Positions 42,353 through 52,011 are shown, counted from the stretch's first letter. The stretch is 64,000 bases of DNA from Microbacterium forte (GCF_031885415.1 NZ_CP116871.1:2418001-2482000); one strand, 5' to 3'. A program made the numbers and translations. The notes: generated by a model not told the origin, from the letters alone.

Positions 42353-43648
42353 ATGGTCTTCGAAGGCTCGAGTGCCGCGATCTCCCACACCGGGAAGGTC
42401 CGCTCCAACAACCAGGACTCCGGATACTCCGGGGCGAACCTGTTCGTCGTCGCCGACGGCATGGGCGGTCACGCGGGCGGAGACGTCGCGTCGAGCATCG
42501 CGATCCACCGGCTCGAGCCGCTCGACCAGCCCTACACGTCGGTCGAAGACGCACAGGCCTCCCTTCAGGCCGCCGCGACCACGGCAGCCGGCGATCTGAT
42601 CCGCGCCGCCAAGGACCGCCCCGAACTCGCCGGCCTCGGCACGACGCTCAGCGCGATCATCATGGTCGACGACTATGCGGTCATCGGTCACATCGGCGAC
42701 TCGCGCATCTACCTCTACCGCGACGATGCGGTCACCCAGATCACCGCCGACCACACCTTCGTGCAGCGACTCGTCGACTCTGGTCGCATCACCCCCGAAG
42801 AGGCGCGATACCACCCGCGTCGCTCGGTGCTCATGCGCGTGCTCAGCGACATGGACGCCGACCCGGAACTCGACATGTTCGTCATGCACACCCAGCCGGG
42901 TGACCGCTGGCTGCTGTGCTCCGACGGGCTCTCCGGTGTCGTCGACGAGGCGCACATCCTCAAGGCGATGCGCATGGGCATGGCACCGGGGCGCACGGCC
43001 GACAACCTGCTGAAGCAGGCACTCGACGGCGGCGCGCCCGACAACGTGACGATCGTCCTCGTCGAGGTCGGCGGCCAGCACGCCATGCACTCCGGCACCG
43101 CGACGATCGTCGGATCGGCCTCGAACCCCGCCAACATCACCGTGCCACCCGTGCGCGCACCGCGCGGCAACTGGCTGCATCCTGTTCGGCAGGCAGCGAA
43201 TGAGCCCAGCCACTTCGAGCCGGCTCCCGAGTACCTCGAGGAGCTCATCGAAGAAGACCGCCGACGCGCCAAGCGCCGTCGTCTCGGCTGGATCGCCGGG
43301 ATGCTGGTGGTCGTCGCGATGCTCGTGTTCGCCGCCTTCGCTGCCTACAGCTGGACCCAGACCCGCTACTTCGTCGGCGCCGACGAGGACAGCGTCGTGA
43401 TCTACCAGGGCGTGCAGCAGAACATCGGCCCGATCACGCTGTCGACGCCGCTGCGCGACACCGACATCCTGCTCGCGAACCTCCCGCCCTACCAGCGGGA
43501 TTCCGTCGAGCGCACGATCACCGCCCGTTCCTTCTCCGACGCAGAGGCGATCGTCACGCGGCTCCAGGCCGGAGCCGACCGCGTGATCGGCGAGACTCCT
43601 CTCCCCACTCCCCTGCCCACCGAGACGCCGACGGAGGATGCGGGATGA
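42353..43648 (+). CDS. pstP: PP2C-type Ser/Thr phosphatase PstP
   Basis: A 431-residue membrane-anchored phosphatase. The PP2C metal-site motifs are VRSNNQDSGY-like at residue 16, VVADGMGGHAGGD near 33, GDSRIYLYR near 117 and CSDGLSGVV near 184. One transmembrane helix follows at about 313-334, then an extracytoplasmic tail of about 95 residues. It removes phosphate from the kinases and their targets encoded in the same operon. It overlaps rodA by 4 bp (ATGA). Confidence 0.95.
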   Translation: MVFEGSSAAISHTGKVRSNNQDSGYSGANLFVVADGMGGHAGGDVASSIAIHRLEPLDQPYTSVEDAQASLQAAATTAAGDLIRAAKDRPELAGLGTTLSAIIMVDDYAVIGHIGDSRIYLYRDDAVTQITADHTFVQRLVDSGRITPEEARYHPRRSVLMRVLSDMDADPELDMFVMHTQPGDRWLLCSDGLSGVVDEAHILKAMRMGMAPGRTADNLLKQALDGGAPDNVTIVLVEVGGQHAMHSGTATIVGSASNPANITVPPVRAPRGNWLHPVRQAANEPSHFEPAPEYLEELIEEDRRRAKRRRLGWIAGMLVVVAMLVFAAFAAYSWTQTRYFVGADEDSVVIYQGVQQNIGPITLSTPLRDTDILLANLPPYQRDSVERTITARSFSDAEAIVTRLQAGADRVIGETPLPTPLPTETPTEDAG

Positions 43649-45030
43649 GCACCGACGTCACGGCCGACACGAGCGTCATCAAGGCCCTCAAGAAGATGCG
43701 GATGCCGCAGACGCAGCGCAACCGCGAGTTCTGGCTGCTGCTGTTCGCCGTCGCGATCAGCGGCGCGTCCCTCACGCTCGTGCAGCTCGGCGCGCTCGGC
43801 CTGATCGACCCGATGATCCTCGCGATCGGCGGCGGTCTCGCCGTTCTCGCGTTCGCGGTGCACTTCGTGCTGCGCGCCGTGGCCTCCGCGGCCGATCCCT
43901 TCATCCTGCCGATCGCCACCCTGCTCACGGGTCTCGGCATCGCGATGATCTACCGCATCGACATCGCCCAGTCGCTGACCGGGTGGAACGCGTACTCGAC
44001 GAAGCAGCTCGCGTGGACCGCGATCTCGCTCGCGGGAGCGATCGCCGTCGTGATCCTGCTGCGCAACTATCGGGTGCTGTTCCGCTACACGTACATCTTC
44101 GGACTCTCCGGCATCCTGCTGCTGCTGCTGCCGTTCGTGCCCGGCCTGCGCATCCCCGACGCGAACGCCCAGGTGTGGGTGTCACTCGGCGGCATGTTCG
44201 CCTTCCAGCCGGGCGAGCTCGCCAAGATCTGCCTCGCCATCTTCTTCGCCGGCTACCTGGTGCGCACCCGTGAGAGCCTCACGTCGGTGGGCACGAAGTT
44301 CCTCGGCATCACCTGGCCGCGCATGCGCGAGCTCGGACCCGTGCTGGTGGTGTGGGCGATCTCGCTCGGAATCATCGTGATCCAGCGCGACCTCGGCACC
44401 GGAACCCTCATCTTCGGCATGTTCGTCGCGATGCTCTACGTCGCCACCGGCAAGACCAGCTGGGTGCTGATCGGCCTCGGCCTCGTCGCAGCCGGCGTCG
44501 CGGTCGCCACCCAGATCCTCAGCTACGTGCAGGGCCGCTTCACGAACTGGCTGTTCCTCTTCGATCCTGAGAAGGTCGACCCGGACGTCGCAGGGTTCCA
44601 GCCCATGCAGGGCCTGTTCGGCCTCGCACACGGCGGTCTGCTCGGCACCGGATGGGGTCAGGGTCGTCCCGAGGTCACCCCGCTCGCGCACAGCGACTAC
44701 ATCATCACCAGCCTCGGTGAGGAGATCGGCCTGATCGGGCTATTCGCCATCCTCTGCCTCTACATGGTGTTCGTCAGCCGCGGCGTGCGCATCGGGCTCG
44801 CCGGTCAGGACGACTTCGGCAAGCTCCTCGCCATCGGCCTCTCGTTCACCATCGCACTGCAGGTGTTCATCATGGTCGGCGGTGTGACCCGGCTCATCCC
44901 GCTCACCGGTCTGACCACCCCGTTCCTCGCCGCCGGTGGCTCGTCACTCGTGGCCAACTGGCTCATCGTGGCCATCCTGCTGCGCATCTCCGACGGTGTC
45001 CGCAGCCAACCCAGGGCGGTGATCGGCTGA
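43645..45030 (+). CDS. rodA: RodA/FtsW family peptidoglycan glycosyltransferase
   Basis: A 461-residue SEDS protein with about ten to twelve transmembrane helices. The conserved loop AHSDYIITSLGEEIG near residue 350 contains the Asp essential for glycosyltransfer in RodA. GWGQGRPEVTPLAHSD precedes it, and the C-terminal GLTTPFLAAGGSSLVANW is family-typical. It polymerises lipid II outside the membrane with its partner PBP, encoded next. It is placed as RodA rather than FtsW by operon context. Confidence 0.95.
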   Translation: MSTDVTADTSVIKALKKMRMPQTQRNREFWLLLFAVAISGASLTLVQLGALGLIDPMILAIGGGLAVLAFAVHFVLRAVASAADPFILPIATLLTGLGIAMIYRIDIAQSLTGWNAYSTKQLAWTAISLAGAIAVVILLRNYRVLFRYTYIFGLSGILLLLLPFVPGLRIPDANAQVWVSLGGMFAFQPGELAKICLAIFFAGYLVRTRESLTSVGTKFLGITWPRMRELGPVLVVWAISLGIIVIQRDLGTGTLIFGMFVAMLYVATGKTSWVLIGLGLVAAGVAVATQILSYVQGRFTNWLFLFDPEKVDPDVAGFQPMQGLFGLAHGGLLGTGWGQGRPEVTPLAHSDYIITSLGEEIGLIGLFAILCLYMVFVSRGVRIGLAGQDDFGKLLAIGLSFTIALQVFIMVGGVTRLIPLTGLTTPFLAAGGSSLVANWLIVAILLRISDGVRSQPRAVIG

Positions 45031-45105
45031 CATGACCGACTCTTCGACTCGTCGCTGCGCTCCGCACTCAGTGACCGGCGTGCACTCCGCCCGAGGGGGC
45101 GTCGC

Positions 45106-46560
45106 ATGACCAAAGAGCTCCGCCGTCTCAGCATCGTCATGCTGTTCATGTTCCTGTCGCTGTTCGCGGCGACCAGCTGGATTCAGGTCGTCGAGGCCGA
45201 TTCCCTCGGGCAGAACCCGAACAACAGGCGCACGCTGCTCGACAGCTACGAGATCCAACGAGGATCGATCATCGTCGACGACGTGGCGATCGCCTCCTCG
45301 ACGGCCTCCGACGACCGCTATCAGTTCCAGCGCGTCTACACGGATGCCGCGATGTGGGCGCCCGTCACCGGGTACTTCAACCCTGCGCTGCAGTCGGCGA
45401 CGGGGATCGAGCGGGCGATGAACGCCGATCTCTCCGGCACGGGCTCGAGCGCGTTCTTCGCCGAAATCGAGCGGATCCTCTCGGGCCAGCCGCAGAGCGG
45501 ATTCAGTGTGGAGCTGACCCTCGACGCCGCCGCGCAGCGAGCGGCCTACGAGGGCCTCCAGGGACTCAACGGCGCCGTCGTCGCCATCGAGCCGAAGACC
45601 GGGCGCATTCTCGCCATGGTGTCGACGCCCGGCTTCGACACCAACCTGCTCGCGACGCATGACGCGGATGCCGCGAACGCGACCTACGACCAGCTCGACG
45701 AAGACCCCACGAAGCCGCTCTCGAATCGGGCGATCGCCGGGGACCTCAACCCGCCCGGCTCGACGTTCAAGCTCGTGGTCGCCGCCGCGGCCTATGCGAG
45801 CGGCGACTACACCCCTGACTCGACGCTGCCGAACCCCGCTCGCTACCAGCTGCCGCAGTCGAACAACACGGTCTCGAACGCATGGGGCGGCACGTGCGGG
45901 CCGGGTGACACCGTGACGATCGCCGAGGCGATCCGGTTGAGCTGCAACATCCCGATGGCTGAACTCGCCGTGCAGCTCGGCGACGACAAGATCCGCGAGA
46001 TGGCGGAGAAGTTCGGGTGGAACCAGAGCTTCTCCACCCCTCTCGAGTCGACGCCCTCGAGCTACCCCCGCGCCCTCGACGACCCGCAGACCGGACTGAC
46101 CGGATTCGGACAGGGACAGGTCACCGCCACACCATTGCAGATCGCGATGGTGGCGGCGGGAATCGCGAACGAAGGCGTCGTCATGAACCCCCGTCTGGTC
46201 GACACGGTGATCGGCAACGACCTCTCGGTCATCCGTTCGTACGACGACACGCAGTTCGGCCAGGCGACCGATGCGACGATCGCCGATCAGATCACGGCGT
46301 CGATGGTCGCCAGCGTCTCAAACGGCGCTGCGCAGGGTGCAAGAATAGACGGGGTCGATGTGGCTGGAAAGACAGGCACGACCGAGAACGGTAACAAGCC
46401 CTACACGTTGTGGTTCACCGGTTTCGCGCCGGCGGACGACCCGGAAGTGGCAGTAGCGGTCCTCGTCGAAGACGGCGGCGGACAAGGGCAGTCAGGATCC
46501 GGCGACACCATCGCCGCTCCGATTGCAAAGAAGGTCATAGAGGCGGTGCTGGGCAGATGA
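45106..46560 (+). CDS. pbpA: Class B penicillin-binding protein PbpA
   Basis: A 484-residue transpeptidase. There is an N-terminal anchor helix (IVMLFMFLSLFAATSWI, about 7-23), a dimerisation region, then the catalytic domain with STFK (Ser near residue 220), SCN near 277 and KTG near 421. It cross-links peptidoglycan at the cell surface as partner of RodA. The gap of 75 bp after rodA has another in-frame-looking ATG in a different frame, but the ATG at 45106 gives the expected N-terminus. Its stop overlaps the pknA start (ATGA). Confidence 0.95.
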   Translation: MTKELRRLSIVMLFMFLSLFAATSWIQVVEADSLGQNPNNRRTLLDSYEIQRGSIIVDDVAIASSTASDDRYQFQRVYTDAAMWAPVTGYFNPALQSATGIERAMNADLSGTGSSAFFAEIERILSGQPQSGFSVELTLDAAAQRAAYEGLQGLNGAVVAIEPKTGRILAMVSTPGFDTNLLATHDADAANATYDQLDEDPTKPLSNRAIAGDLNPPGSTFKLVVAAAAYASGDYTPDSTLPNPARYQLPQSNNTVSNAWGGTCGPGDTVTIAEAIRLSCNIPMAELAVQLGDDKIREMAEKFGWNQSFSTPLESTPSSYPRALDDPQTGLTGFGQGQVTATPLQIAMVAAGIANEGVVMNPRLVDTVIGNDLSVIRSYDDTQFGQATDATIADQITASMVASVSNGAAQGARIDGVDVAGKTGTTENGNKPYTLWFTGFAPADDPEVAVAVLVEDGGGQGQSGSGDTIAAPIAKKVIEAVLGR

Positions 46561-48311
46561 GACCGACGCAGGGTGTGTCGTTCGGTGGTCGCTACGAGCT
46601 GCAGTCGCGTATTGCGATCGGCGGCATGGGCGAGGTGTGGGAGGCGACGGATCACGTCATCGGCCGCACCGTGGCCATCAAGATCCTCAAGGACGAGTAC
46701 ATGGGGGACCCCGGGTTCCTCGAGCGGTTCCGCGCTGAGGCGCGCCATGCCGCTCTCGTCAACCACGAGGGCATCGCGAGCGTCTTCGACTACGGCGAGG
46801 AGAACGGCAGCGCCTACCTCGTCATGGAGCTCGTGCCCGGCGAGGCGCTCTCTACCGTGCTCGAGCGCGAGGGCGCGCTGAGCGCCGACAAGACGCTCGA
46901 CATCGTCGCGCAGACGGCATCCGCTCTGCAGGCCGCCCACGCAGCAGGCCTCGTGCACCGCGACATCAAGCCGGGAAACCTGCTGATCACGCCCGACGGC
47001 CGCGTCAAGATCACCGACTTCGGCATCGCCCGCATCGCCGACCAGGTGCCGCTGACGGCCACCGGCCAGGTCATGGGCACCGTGCAGTACCTCTCGCCGG
47101 AGCAGGCTTCCGGGCACCCGGCATCGCCGGCGACCGACACCTACTCGCTCGGCATCGTCGCGTACGAGTGCCTCGCAGGCAAGCGCCCCTTCACGGGTGA
47201 GTCGCAGGTCGCGATCGCGATGGCGCAGATCAACGAGCAGCCTCCGCCGCTGCCGCCGACCGTGCCGATCCCGGTGCAGAACCTCGTCATGGCGATGATC
47301 GCCAAGAAGCCGGCCGACCGGCCCTCGTCCTCCGCGACGGTGGCACGCGCCGCCCAGGCACTGCGCCGAGGCGACCTGAACTCCGCGGCCATCGCCGTGC
47401 CGGCCATCGCGACCGGCGGCGTGGCATCAGACGACGCCACCCGACTGCTCACCGCATCCGGCGACGACGGCACGACTCGCATCCTCCCCACCACGGCCCA
47501 GCTGCCCACCGGCGAGCAGGCCGATGAGGGCGCCGAGAAGACGAAGAAGAAGCGCAGCCCCTGGACGTGGCCGCTCATCGCTCTGATCGCCCTGCTCGTG
47601 ATCGTGCTCGGCGGAACCGTGTTCGCTCTGATGAACCCGGGCGACCCCGAGCCCGAGCCGACGCAGTCGGAGACGGCTGTCCAGACGCCCAAGCCGACGC
47701 CGAGTGAGACCGAGACGCCCGAGCCCGAGCTGATCGATGTCGATGCTCTCGGGCTCGTCGGAATGCAGTGCGAGGCCGCGCAGGCCGCGGCGGTCAACGC
47801 CGGGCTGCAGGCCGAGTGCACCGTGGGCAACACCGTCGCCCCGAGCGCGAGTCAGGTCGGAACGGTCGAATCGGTCCAGCCGGGTGGGAACGTGCCGGAG
47901 GGCACGACCATCACCCTGACGACCTTCAAAGAGCAGGTGAAGGTGGGCAAGCCCTCGGGCACCCCGACCATCGCCGGCACCGCGACCGAGGGCGTTCCTG
48001 TGACGCTCAACTGGCCGAGCTTCGAGTGCCCCTCGGGCACCCCGGCGCGGTCCGCCTTCGAGGTCACGCTCACCAACGCGACCTTCTCCGGCGGCAACTC
48101 GGGCGAGTCCATCCGCAGCTTCGGACCGAGCGTCCTCTCGACGCAGATCGTCCCCGGCACGGCCGGCCAGACGATCACTGCCACGTTCCGTGTGTTCTGC
48201 GGAAGCGACATGCCGTCCGAGCAGTCCGACGCGATGCCGGGCGTCGCCATTCTGCCTGCCGCACCGGATCCCGGTGAGGGCGACACCGACGGCGGCGACT
48301 CAGGCGAATAA
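46557..48311 (+). CDS. pknA: Ser/Thr protein kinase PknA-like with one PASTA domain
   Basis: A 584-residue transmembrane kinase. Kinase motifs are IGGMGEVW near 21, ATP-binding Lys42, HRDIKPGN (Asp136), DFG (Asp154) and a TGQVMGTVQYLSPEQ activation loop. A transmembrane helix (about 339-360) leads to one PASTA-like domain (about 388-457) and a further beta-rich tail to 573, ending in an acidic Gly/Asp/Ser stretch. Mycobacterial PknA has no PASTA, so this outer part is different. It phosphorylates growth and division proteins and acts with PknB, encoded next. A TAGGCT-containing gap of 54 bp separates it from pknB. Confidence 0.93.
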   Translation: MRPTQGVSFGGRYELQSRIAIGGMGEVWEATDHVIGRTVAIKILKDEYMGDPGFLERFRAEARHAALVNHEGIASVFDYGEENGSAYLVMELVPGEALSTVLEREGALSADKTLDIVAQTASALQAAHAAGLVHRDIKPGNLLITPDGRVKITDFGIARIADQVPLTATGQVMGTVQYLSPEQASGHPASPATDTYSLGIVAYECLAGKRPFTGESQVAIAMAQINEQPPPLPPTVPIPVQNLVMAMIAKKPADRPSSSATVARAAQALRRGDLNSAAIAVPAIATGGVASDDATRLLTASGDDGTTRILPTTAQLPTGEQADEGAEKTKKKRSPWTWPLIALIALLVIVLGGTVFALMNPGDPEPEPTQSETAVQTPKPTPSETETPEPELIDVDALGLVGMQCEAAQAAAVNAGLQAECTVGNTVAPSASQVGTVESVQPGGNVPEGTTITLTTFKEQVKVGKPSGTPTIAGTATEGVPVTLNWPSFECPSGTPARSAFEVTLTNATFSGGNSGESIRSFGPSVLSTQIVPGTAGQTITATFRVFCGSDMPSEQSDAMPGVAILPAAPDPGEGDTDGGDSGE

Positions 48312-48365
48312 ACCGCTCTCGCCGTAGGCTAGAGCATCCACAAGGTCGTATCAGGGGGTCAGTAC

Positions 48366-50060
48366 GTGTCGACAGAGCCACGCGTTCTCGCGGGTCGCTA
48401 CCGCGTAGACGAGCTCATCGGGCACGGCGGCATGGCGAAGGTGTACCGAGGGTACGACCTCACGCTCGGTCGTGCGGTCGCGATCAAGATCCTCGACCCC
48501 GAGCTCGCACGGGACAACGCGTTCCGCACGCGCTTCCGTCTCGAGGCGCAGTCGGCGTCGCGCATGTCGCACCCGTCGATCGTCCGCGTCTACGACGCCG
48601 GCGACCCCTCGACCACCGACAGCAGCACCGATGAGCCTCCGTACATCATCATGGAGCTGATCAGCGGAACCCTGCTGAAGGACATCATCGCGAAGGGTCC
48701 GGTGCCTGTCGAAGACGCCGTGCGCTACGTCGACGGCATCCTCGAGGCGCTCGACTACTCGCACCGCGCGGGCGTCGTGCACCGAGACATCAAGCCGGGC
48801 AACGTCATGGTGACCGACAAGGGCCAGGTCAAGGTCATGGACTTCGGCATCGCCCGCGCCGTGTCCGACTCGTCCTCGACCGTTGCCGAGACCACGCAGA
48901 TCATCGGCACCGCCGCATACTTCTCGCCCGAGCAGGCCAAGGGCGAGCCGGTCGACGCCCGGGCCGACCTCTACTCCACCGGCGTGGTGCTCTACGAGCT
49001 GCTCACCGGTCGTCAGCCGTTCCGCGGCGAATCGCCGGTCGCCGTCGCGTACCAGCACGTCAGCGAGACCCCCGTGCCTCCGACCGAGGTGAACGAGGAC
49101 TCCCCCGGTGCGCTCGACCCGATCGTCCTCCGCGCACTCGCGAAAGACCCGTACCAACGGTACCCGGATGCCGCGCACTTCCGCGCAGCGCTCGACTCCG
49201 CGGTCTCCGGCCACGCGCCGAGCCGCAAGGAACTCGGCGCGCTCACCAGCGAGCTGTATGGACCGAGCCCGCGCGCCGCGCAGGAGACGGCCCGGTCGCT
49301 GCGCCAGCTGAGCACTGACACGACCATGGCTCGCACGCAGTCAGGTCCGCCGGTCGCGTGGATCTGGGCAGGTGTCGCGCTGCTCGCGGTGCTCCTCGCA
49401 TCCGTGCTGTTCTGGGTGTGGACGCTCAGCATGCGCCCGGATGACGTGCCGTCGAGCGCTCGCGTCGTGCCGGATCTCGTCAACGTCTCGTCCGAGCGCG
49501 CCCAGGACGATCTCGCCGAGCTCGATCTGACCACCAAGCTCGTGCTCGAGTCGAGCAACGACATCGTCGAGGGCAACGTGATCCGCACCGATCCGGAGAG
49601 CGGTACAGCCGTCAGCGAGGGTGATTCCGTCACCATCTACGTGTCATCAGGCAAAGAGACCGTGATGGTGCCGATTCTCGAGGGGCTGTCGTTGACGGCC
49701 GCCAAAGATGCTCTCGCGGCAGCGGGTCTCGAACTCGGCACGGTGATCCAGCGCAACGACAAGGGCCTGGCAGCAGAGACGGTGATGGAGGCGAGCGAGG
49801 CCGCCGAGAGCGAGGTCGCGCCGCAGACCGTCGTGAATCTCGTGGTCGCCAGCGGCCGGGTGACCCTCACCGATGTCACAGGGTGGACGATGGATGCCGC
49901 GCAGGCAGAGCTCGAACGCATCGGGCTCACACCGAGCCCGGTCGAGCTGATCGACTGCACGCCGACCGAGCCCCCCACCGTGTCGTCGATGTCGGCCGCG
50001 CCGGGCGATGTCGCGATCGGCTCGACCGTCGAACTGCGCTACTGCGTCGCCGCCGGCTGA
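48366..50060 (+). CDS. pknB: Ser/Thr protein kinase PknB with three PASTA domains
   Basis: A 564-residue receptor kinase. GHGGMAKVYRG near 19, ATP-binding Lys41, HRDIKPGN near 139, DFG near 158 and the activation loop TTQIIGTAAYFSPEQ make up the kinase. One transmembrane helix lies at about 330-352. Outside follow three PASTA repeats (about 365-430, 431-497 and 498-564), which bind muropeptides or lipid II. The start is GTG; a TAGGCT box stands about 35 nt upstream, so a separate promoter is possible. It is the master growth kinase of the operon. Confidence 0.95.
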   Translation: MSTEPRVLAGRYRVDELIGHGGMAKVYRGYDLTLGRAVAIKILDPELARDNAFRTRFRLEAQSASRMSHPSIVRVYDAGDPSTTDSSTDEPPYIIMELISGTLLKDIIAKGPVPVEDAVRYVDGILEALDYSHRAGVVHRDIKPGNVMVTDKGQVKVMDFGIARAVSDSSSTVAETTQIIGTAAYFSPEQAKGEPVDARADLYSTGVVLYELLTGRQPFRGESPVAVAYQHVSETPVPPTEVNEDSPGALDPIVLRALAKDPYQRYPDAAHFRAALDSAVSGHAPSRKELGALTSELYGPSPRAAQETARSLRQLSTDTTMARTQSGPPVAWIWAGVALLAVLLASVLFWVWTLSMRPDDVPSSARVVPDLVNVSSERAQDDLAELDLTTKLVLESSNDIVEGNVIRTDPESGTAVSEGDSVTIYVSSGKETVMVPILEGLSLTAAKDALAAAGLELGTVIQRNDKGLAAETVMEASEAAESEVAPQTVVNLVVASGRVTLTDVTGWTMDAAQAELERIGLTPSPVELIDCTPTEPPTVSSMSAAPGDVAIGSTVELRYCVAAG

Positions 50061-50080
50061 CCCGAGGCGTCACCGACGCT

Positions 50081-50716
50081 TCACACGCCCGAGAGCGGAT
50101 GCAGGTTCGCCGACAGGGCCACGGCGTCCGGGTCGCCGCAGAGGTCGAGCCAGTTCGCCAGCAGGCGGTAGCCGCCTTCAGTGAGCACGCTCTCGGGGTG
50201 GAACTGCACCCCGAGAATCGGCAGCCGGGTGTGCGCCAGGGCCATGACGGTGCCGCTCTCCGTGCGCGCGGTGACGACGACGTCGGCCGGCAGCGCCGAC
50301 TCCGCGAGGGCGAGAGAGTGATATCTGCCGGCATCGAACGGCGACGGGATGCCGGCGAAGAGAGCCGAGCCGTCGTGCGTGACCCGCGACACCATGCCGT
50401 GCATCAGCTCCGGCGCCTCCGACACGGCTGTGCCGAAGGCCGCGCCGATCACCTGATGCCCGAGGCAGACGCCGAGGAGAGGCATGCCGATCCGCGCGGC
50501 GAGGCGCACGGCATCGATCGATACCCCGGCGTCGGCTGGTGTGCCCGGGCCCGGCGAGAGGAGCAGCGCGTCGAAGGCGGGCAGCATCCCCTCGAGCTGC
50601 GCGGCGTCGGTGGCATCCGCTTCGATCAGGGTGACATCGGCGCCGAGCTCACGCAGGTACCCGACGAGGGTGTGCACGAAGCTGTCGTGGTTGTCCACGA
50701 CCAGCACGCGGGTCAT
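50081..50716 (-). CDS. pabA: Glutamine amidotransferase, PabA/TrpG type
   Basis: A 211-residue class I glutamine amidotransferase. The oxyanion and nucleophile motifs are LLSPGPGTPADAG near 50 and GVCLGHQ (Cys near 81); the His-Glu pair is in GVQFHPESVL near 174. It supplies ammonia to aminodeoxychorismate or anthranilate synthase. Location beside pknB matches the actinobacterial gene called pabA or trpG, with the synthase component elsewhere. The ATG at 50716 overlaps the small membrane gene upstream by 4 bp. Confidence 0.9.
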   Translation of the reverse strand: MTRVLVVDNHDSFVHTLVGYLRELGADVTLIEADATDAAQLEGMLPAFDALLLSPGPGTPADAGVSIDAVRLAARIGMPLLGVCLGHQVIGAAFGTAVSEAPELMHGMVSRVTHDGSALFAGIPSPFDAGRYHSLALAESALPADVVVTARTESGTVMALAHTRLPILGVQFHPESVLTEGGYRLLANWLDLCGDPDAVALSANLHPLSGV

Positions 50717-50868
50717 TCGAGATCGACCTCGCCCGGTGTGATCAGGGGGCTCACCCAGGGGAACACGAACCAGAACAACCCGTAGAGCACTGCTGCGATG
50801 AGCACGAGGAGGAAGAAGAGCTTCAGCCACCACGGACCGGGCAGCAGGCGCCAGAGTGCGGCATACAT
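50713..50868 (-). CDS. Small single-pass membrane protein (51 residues)
   Basis: A 51-residue protein starting MYAALWRLLPGPWWLKLFF and continuing with a long hydrophobic helix to about residue 42; it ends ITPGEVDLE. The gene lies exactly between srtE and pabA, overlapping pabA by ATGA, so it is translationally coupled. A short hydrophobic protein in this place is usual in actinobacteria. The function is unknown; it may assist the sortase or envelope machinery nearby. Evidence for it being real is the overlap, sensible amphipathic layout and coupling. Confidence 0.75.
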   Translation of the reverse strand: MYAALWRLLPGPWWLKLFFLLVLIAAVLYGLFWFVFPWVSPLITPGEVDLE

Positions 50869-50890
50869 GATTTCGTCTCGTTCCGTTCGG

Positions 50891-51685
50891 CTAGATCGAC
50901 GGCGCAGCCGGCGGAGGCGGGGGGTCGGTGAGCGCCGTGGGCGGGCCCTCGGCGCGGGGCTGGAAGCTGTCGAACACCCCGTAGGCGACGATGCGCTCAG
51001 CGAGTGAGTAGAGCGGCGAGCAGGCGGTCAGAGTGATGTACTTCTCGCCCGTCTCGACGCCCGGCATCTGCGGCACGTCGAGCAGCACGTCGGTCTGCGT
51101 CGGCTTCACGTACTCCAGCGTCCGGAAACGGTAGGTGAACCATCCGTCGGGGGTCTCGACGACGATCGCATCGCCGACCTGGAGCTTGTCGAGCTGGTTG
51201 AAGGGCTTGCCCCAGGTGGTGCGGTGCCCGGCCATCGCGAAGTTGCCGACCTCGCCGGGCATCTTCGAGTCGGTGTAGACGCCGATTCCCAGGTCGTCGA
51301 GAGTGCGTGCACGGCTCGTGCCCCCGTAGATGCCGACGTTGTAGTCAGCACCGAAACGCGGCACGTGCATCTGCGCGAACCACTGTGCGTCGGCGGGGGC
51401 GGCCGGTATCACGGGCTCGTAGTATGTCGTGCCGTCCTCCCCCTCGATCAGGGGCGGAGGCTCGGGTGCCGGAGCCTCGGCAAGCGTCTGCGACATGGCA
51501 GCGCCCTCGTCGTTCTTCTGCGCGGCGATGATGATGTCGCCGATCCACATCTGCCAGGCGACGAAGAGCAGCACGAGCACGCCACCGGTGAGCAACAGCT
51601 CGCCGAGCACGCTCGTGAAGGTCGCGCGCGATCGGGGGCGACGGCGTCGTGCGCGTCGCTCCCCCGAGACGACGGATGCAGTCAT
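50891..51685 (-). CDS. srtE: Class E sortase
   Basis: A 264-residue membrane-anchored transpeptidase. A basic N-terminus is followed by one transmembrane helix (about 24-46) and an extracytoplasmic beta-barrel. The catalytic His is in MAGHRTTWG near residue 152, the Cys in ITLTACSPLYS near 222 and the Arg in LAERIVAYG near 232. Class E sortases attach proteins with LAXTG-type signals to the cell wall in high-GC Gram-positives. Position between crgA and pabA is the usual one. Confidence 0.95.
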   Translation of the reverse strand: MTASVVSGERRARRRRPRSRATFTSVLGELLLTGGVLVLLFVAWQMWIGDIIIAAQKNDEGAAMSQTLAEAPAPEPPPLIEGEDGTTYYEPVIPAAPADAQWFAQMHVPRFGADYNVGIYGGTSRARTLDDLGIGVYTDSKMPGEVGNFAMAGHRTTWGKPFNQLDKLQVGDAIVVETPDGWFTYRFRTLEYVKPTQTDVLLDVPQMPGVETGEKYITLTACSPLYSLAERIVAYGVFDSFQPRAEGPPTALTDPPPPPAAPSI

Positions 51686-51759
51686 GGCCAGATCTTATCT
51701 TCCAGACCTGGACACCAGCCCTCTGGCCTTGCTTTTCCGCGCGATATGACACTCTTGGG

Positions 51760-51765
51760 TACACT
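51760..51765 (+). promoter_or_regulatory. -10 box (TACACT) for leaderless crgA mRNA
   Basis: TACACT ends 6 nt before the ATG at 51772. Confidence 0.55.
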
Positions 51766-51771
51766 GTGGGA

Positions 51772-52011
51772 ATGGCACGCGACCGCAAGACTGAAGAACC
51801 CGAAGCTCCGCGCAGCGAAGGCGAAGCCGCACCCAACGCCGTGTGGTTCAAGCCGGTGATGGTCGGCTTCATGCTCCTCGGTCTGGTGTGGATTCTCGTG
51901 TTCTACATCTCCGGCATGCAGTTCCCGATTCCCGGTCTCGACAACTGGAACCTCGCTATCGGTCTGGGCATCGCCCTGATCGGCTTCCTGATGACCACCC
52001 GCTGGCGCTGA
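51772..52011 (+). CDS. crgA: Cell division protein CrgA
   Basis: A 79-residue protein with two transmembrane helices (VMVGFMLLGLVWILVFYISG and NLAIGLGIALIGFLMTTRW) after a charged N-terminus. This is the CrgA family, which recruits septal wall enzymes and coordinates FtsZ-ring use in actinobacteria. The short loop QFPIPGLDNWN between helices is conserved. The TACACT box 6 nt before the ATG fixes this start against longer frames. A strong terminator follows. Confidence 0.95.
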   Translation: MARDRKTEEPEAPRSEGEAAPNAVWFKPVMVGFMLLGLVWILVFYISGMQFPIPGLDNWNLAIGLGIALIGFLMTTRWR

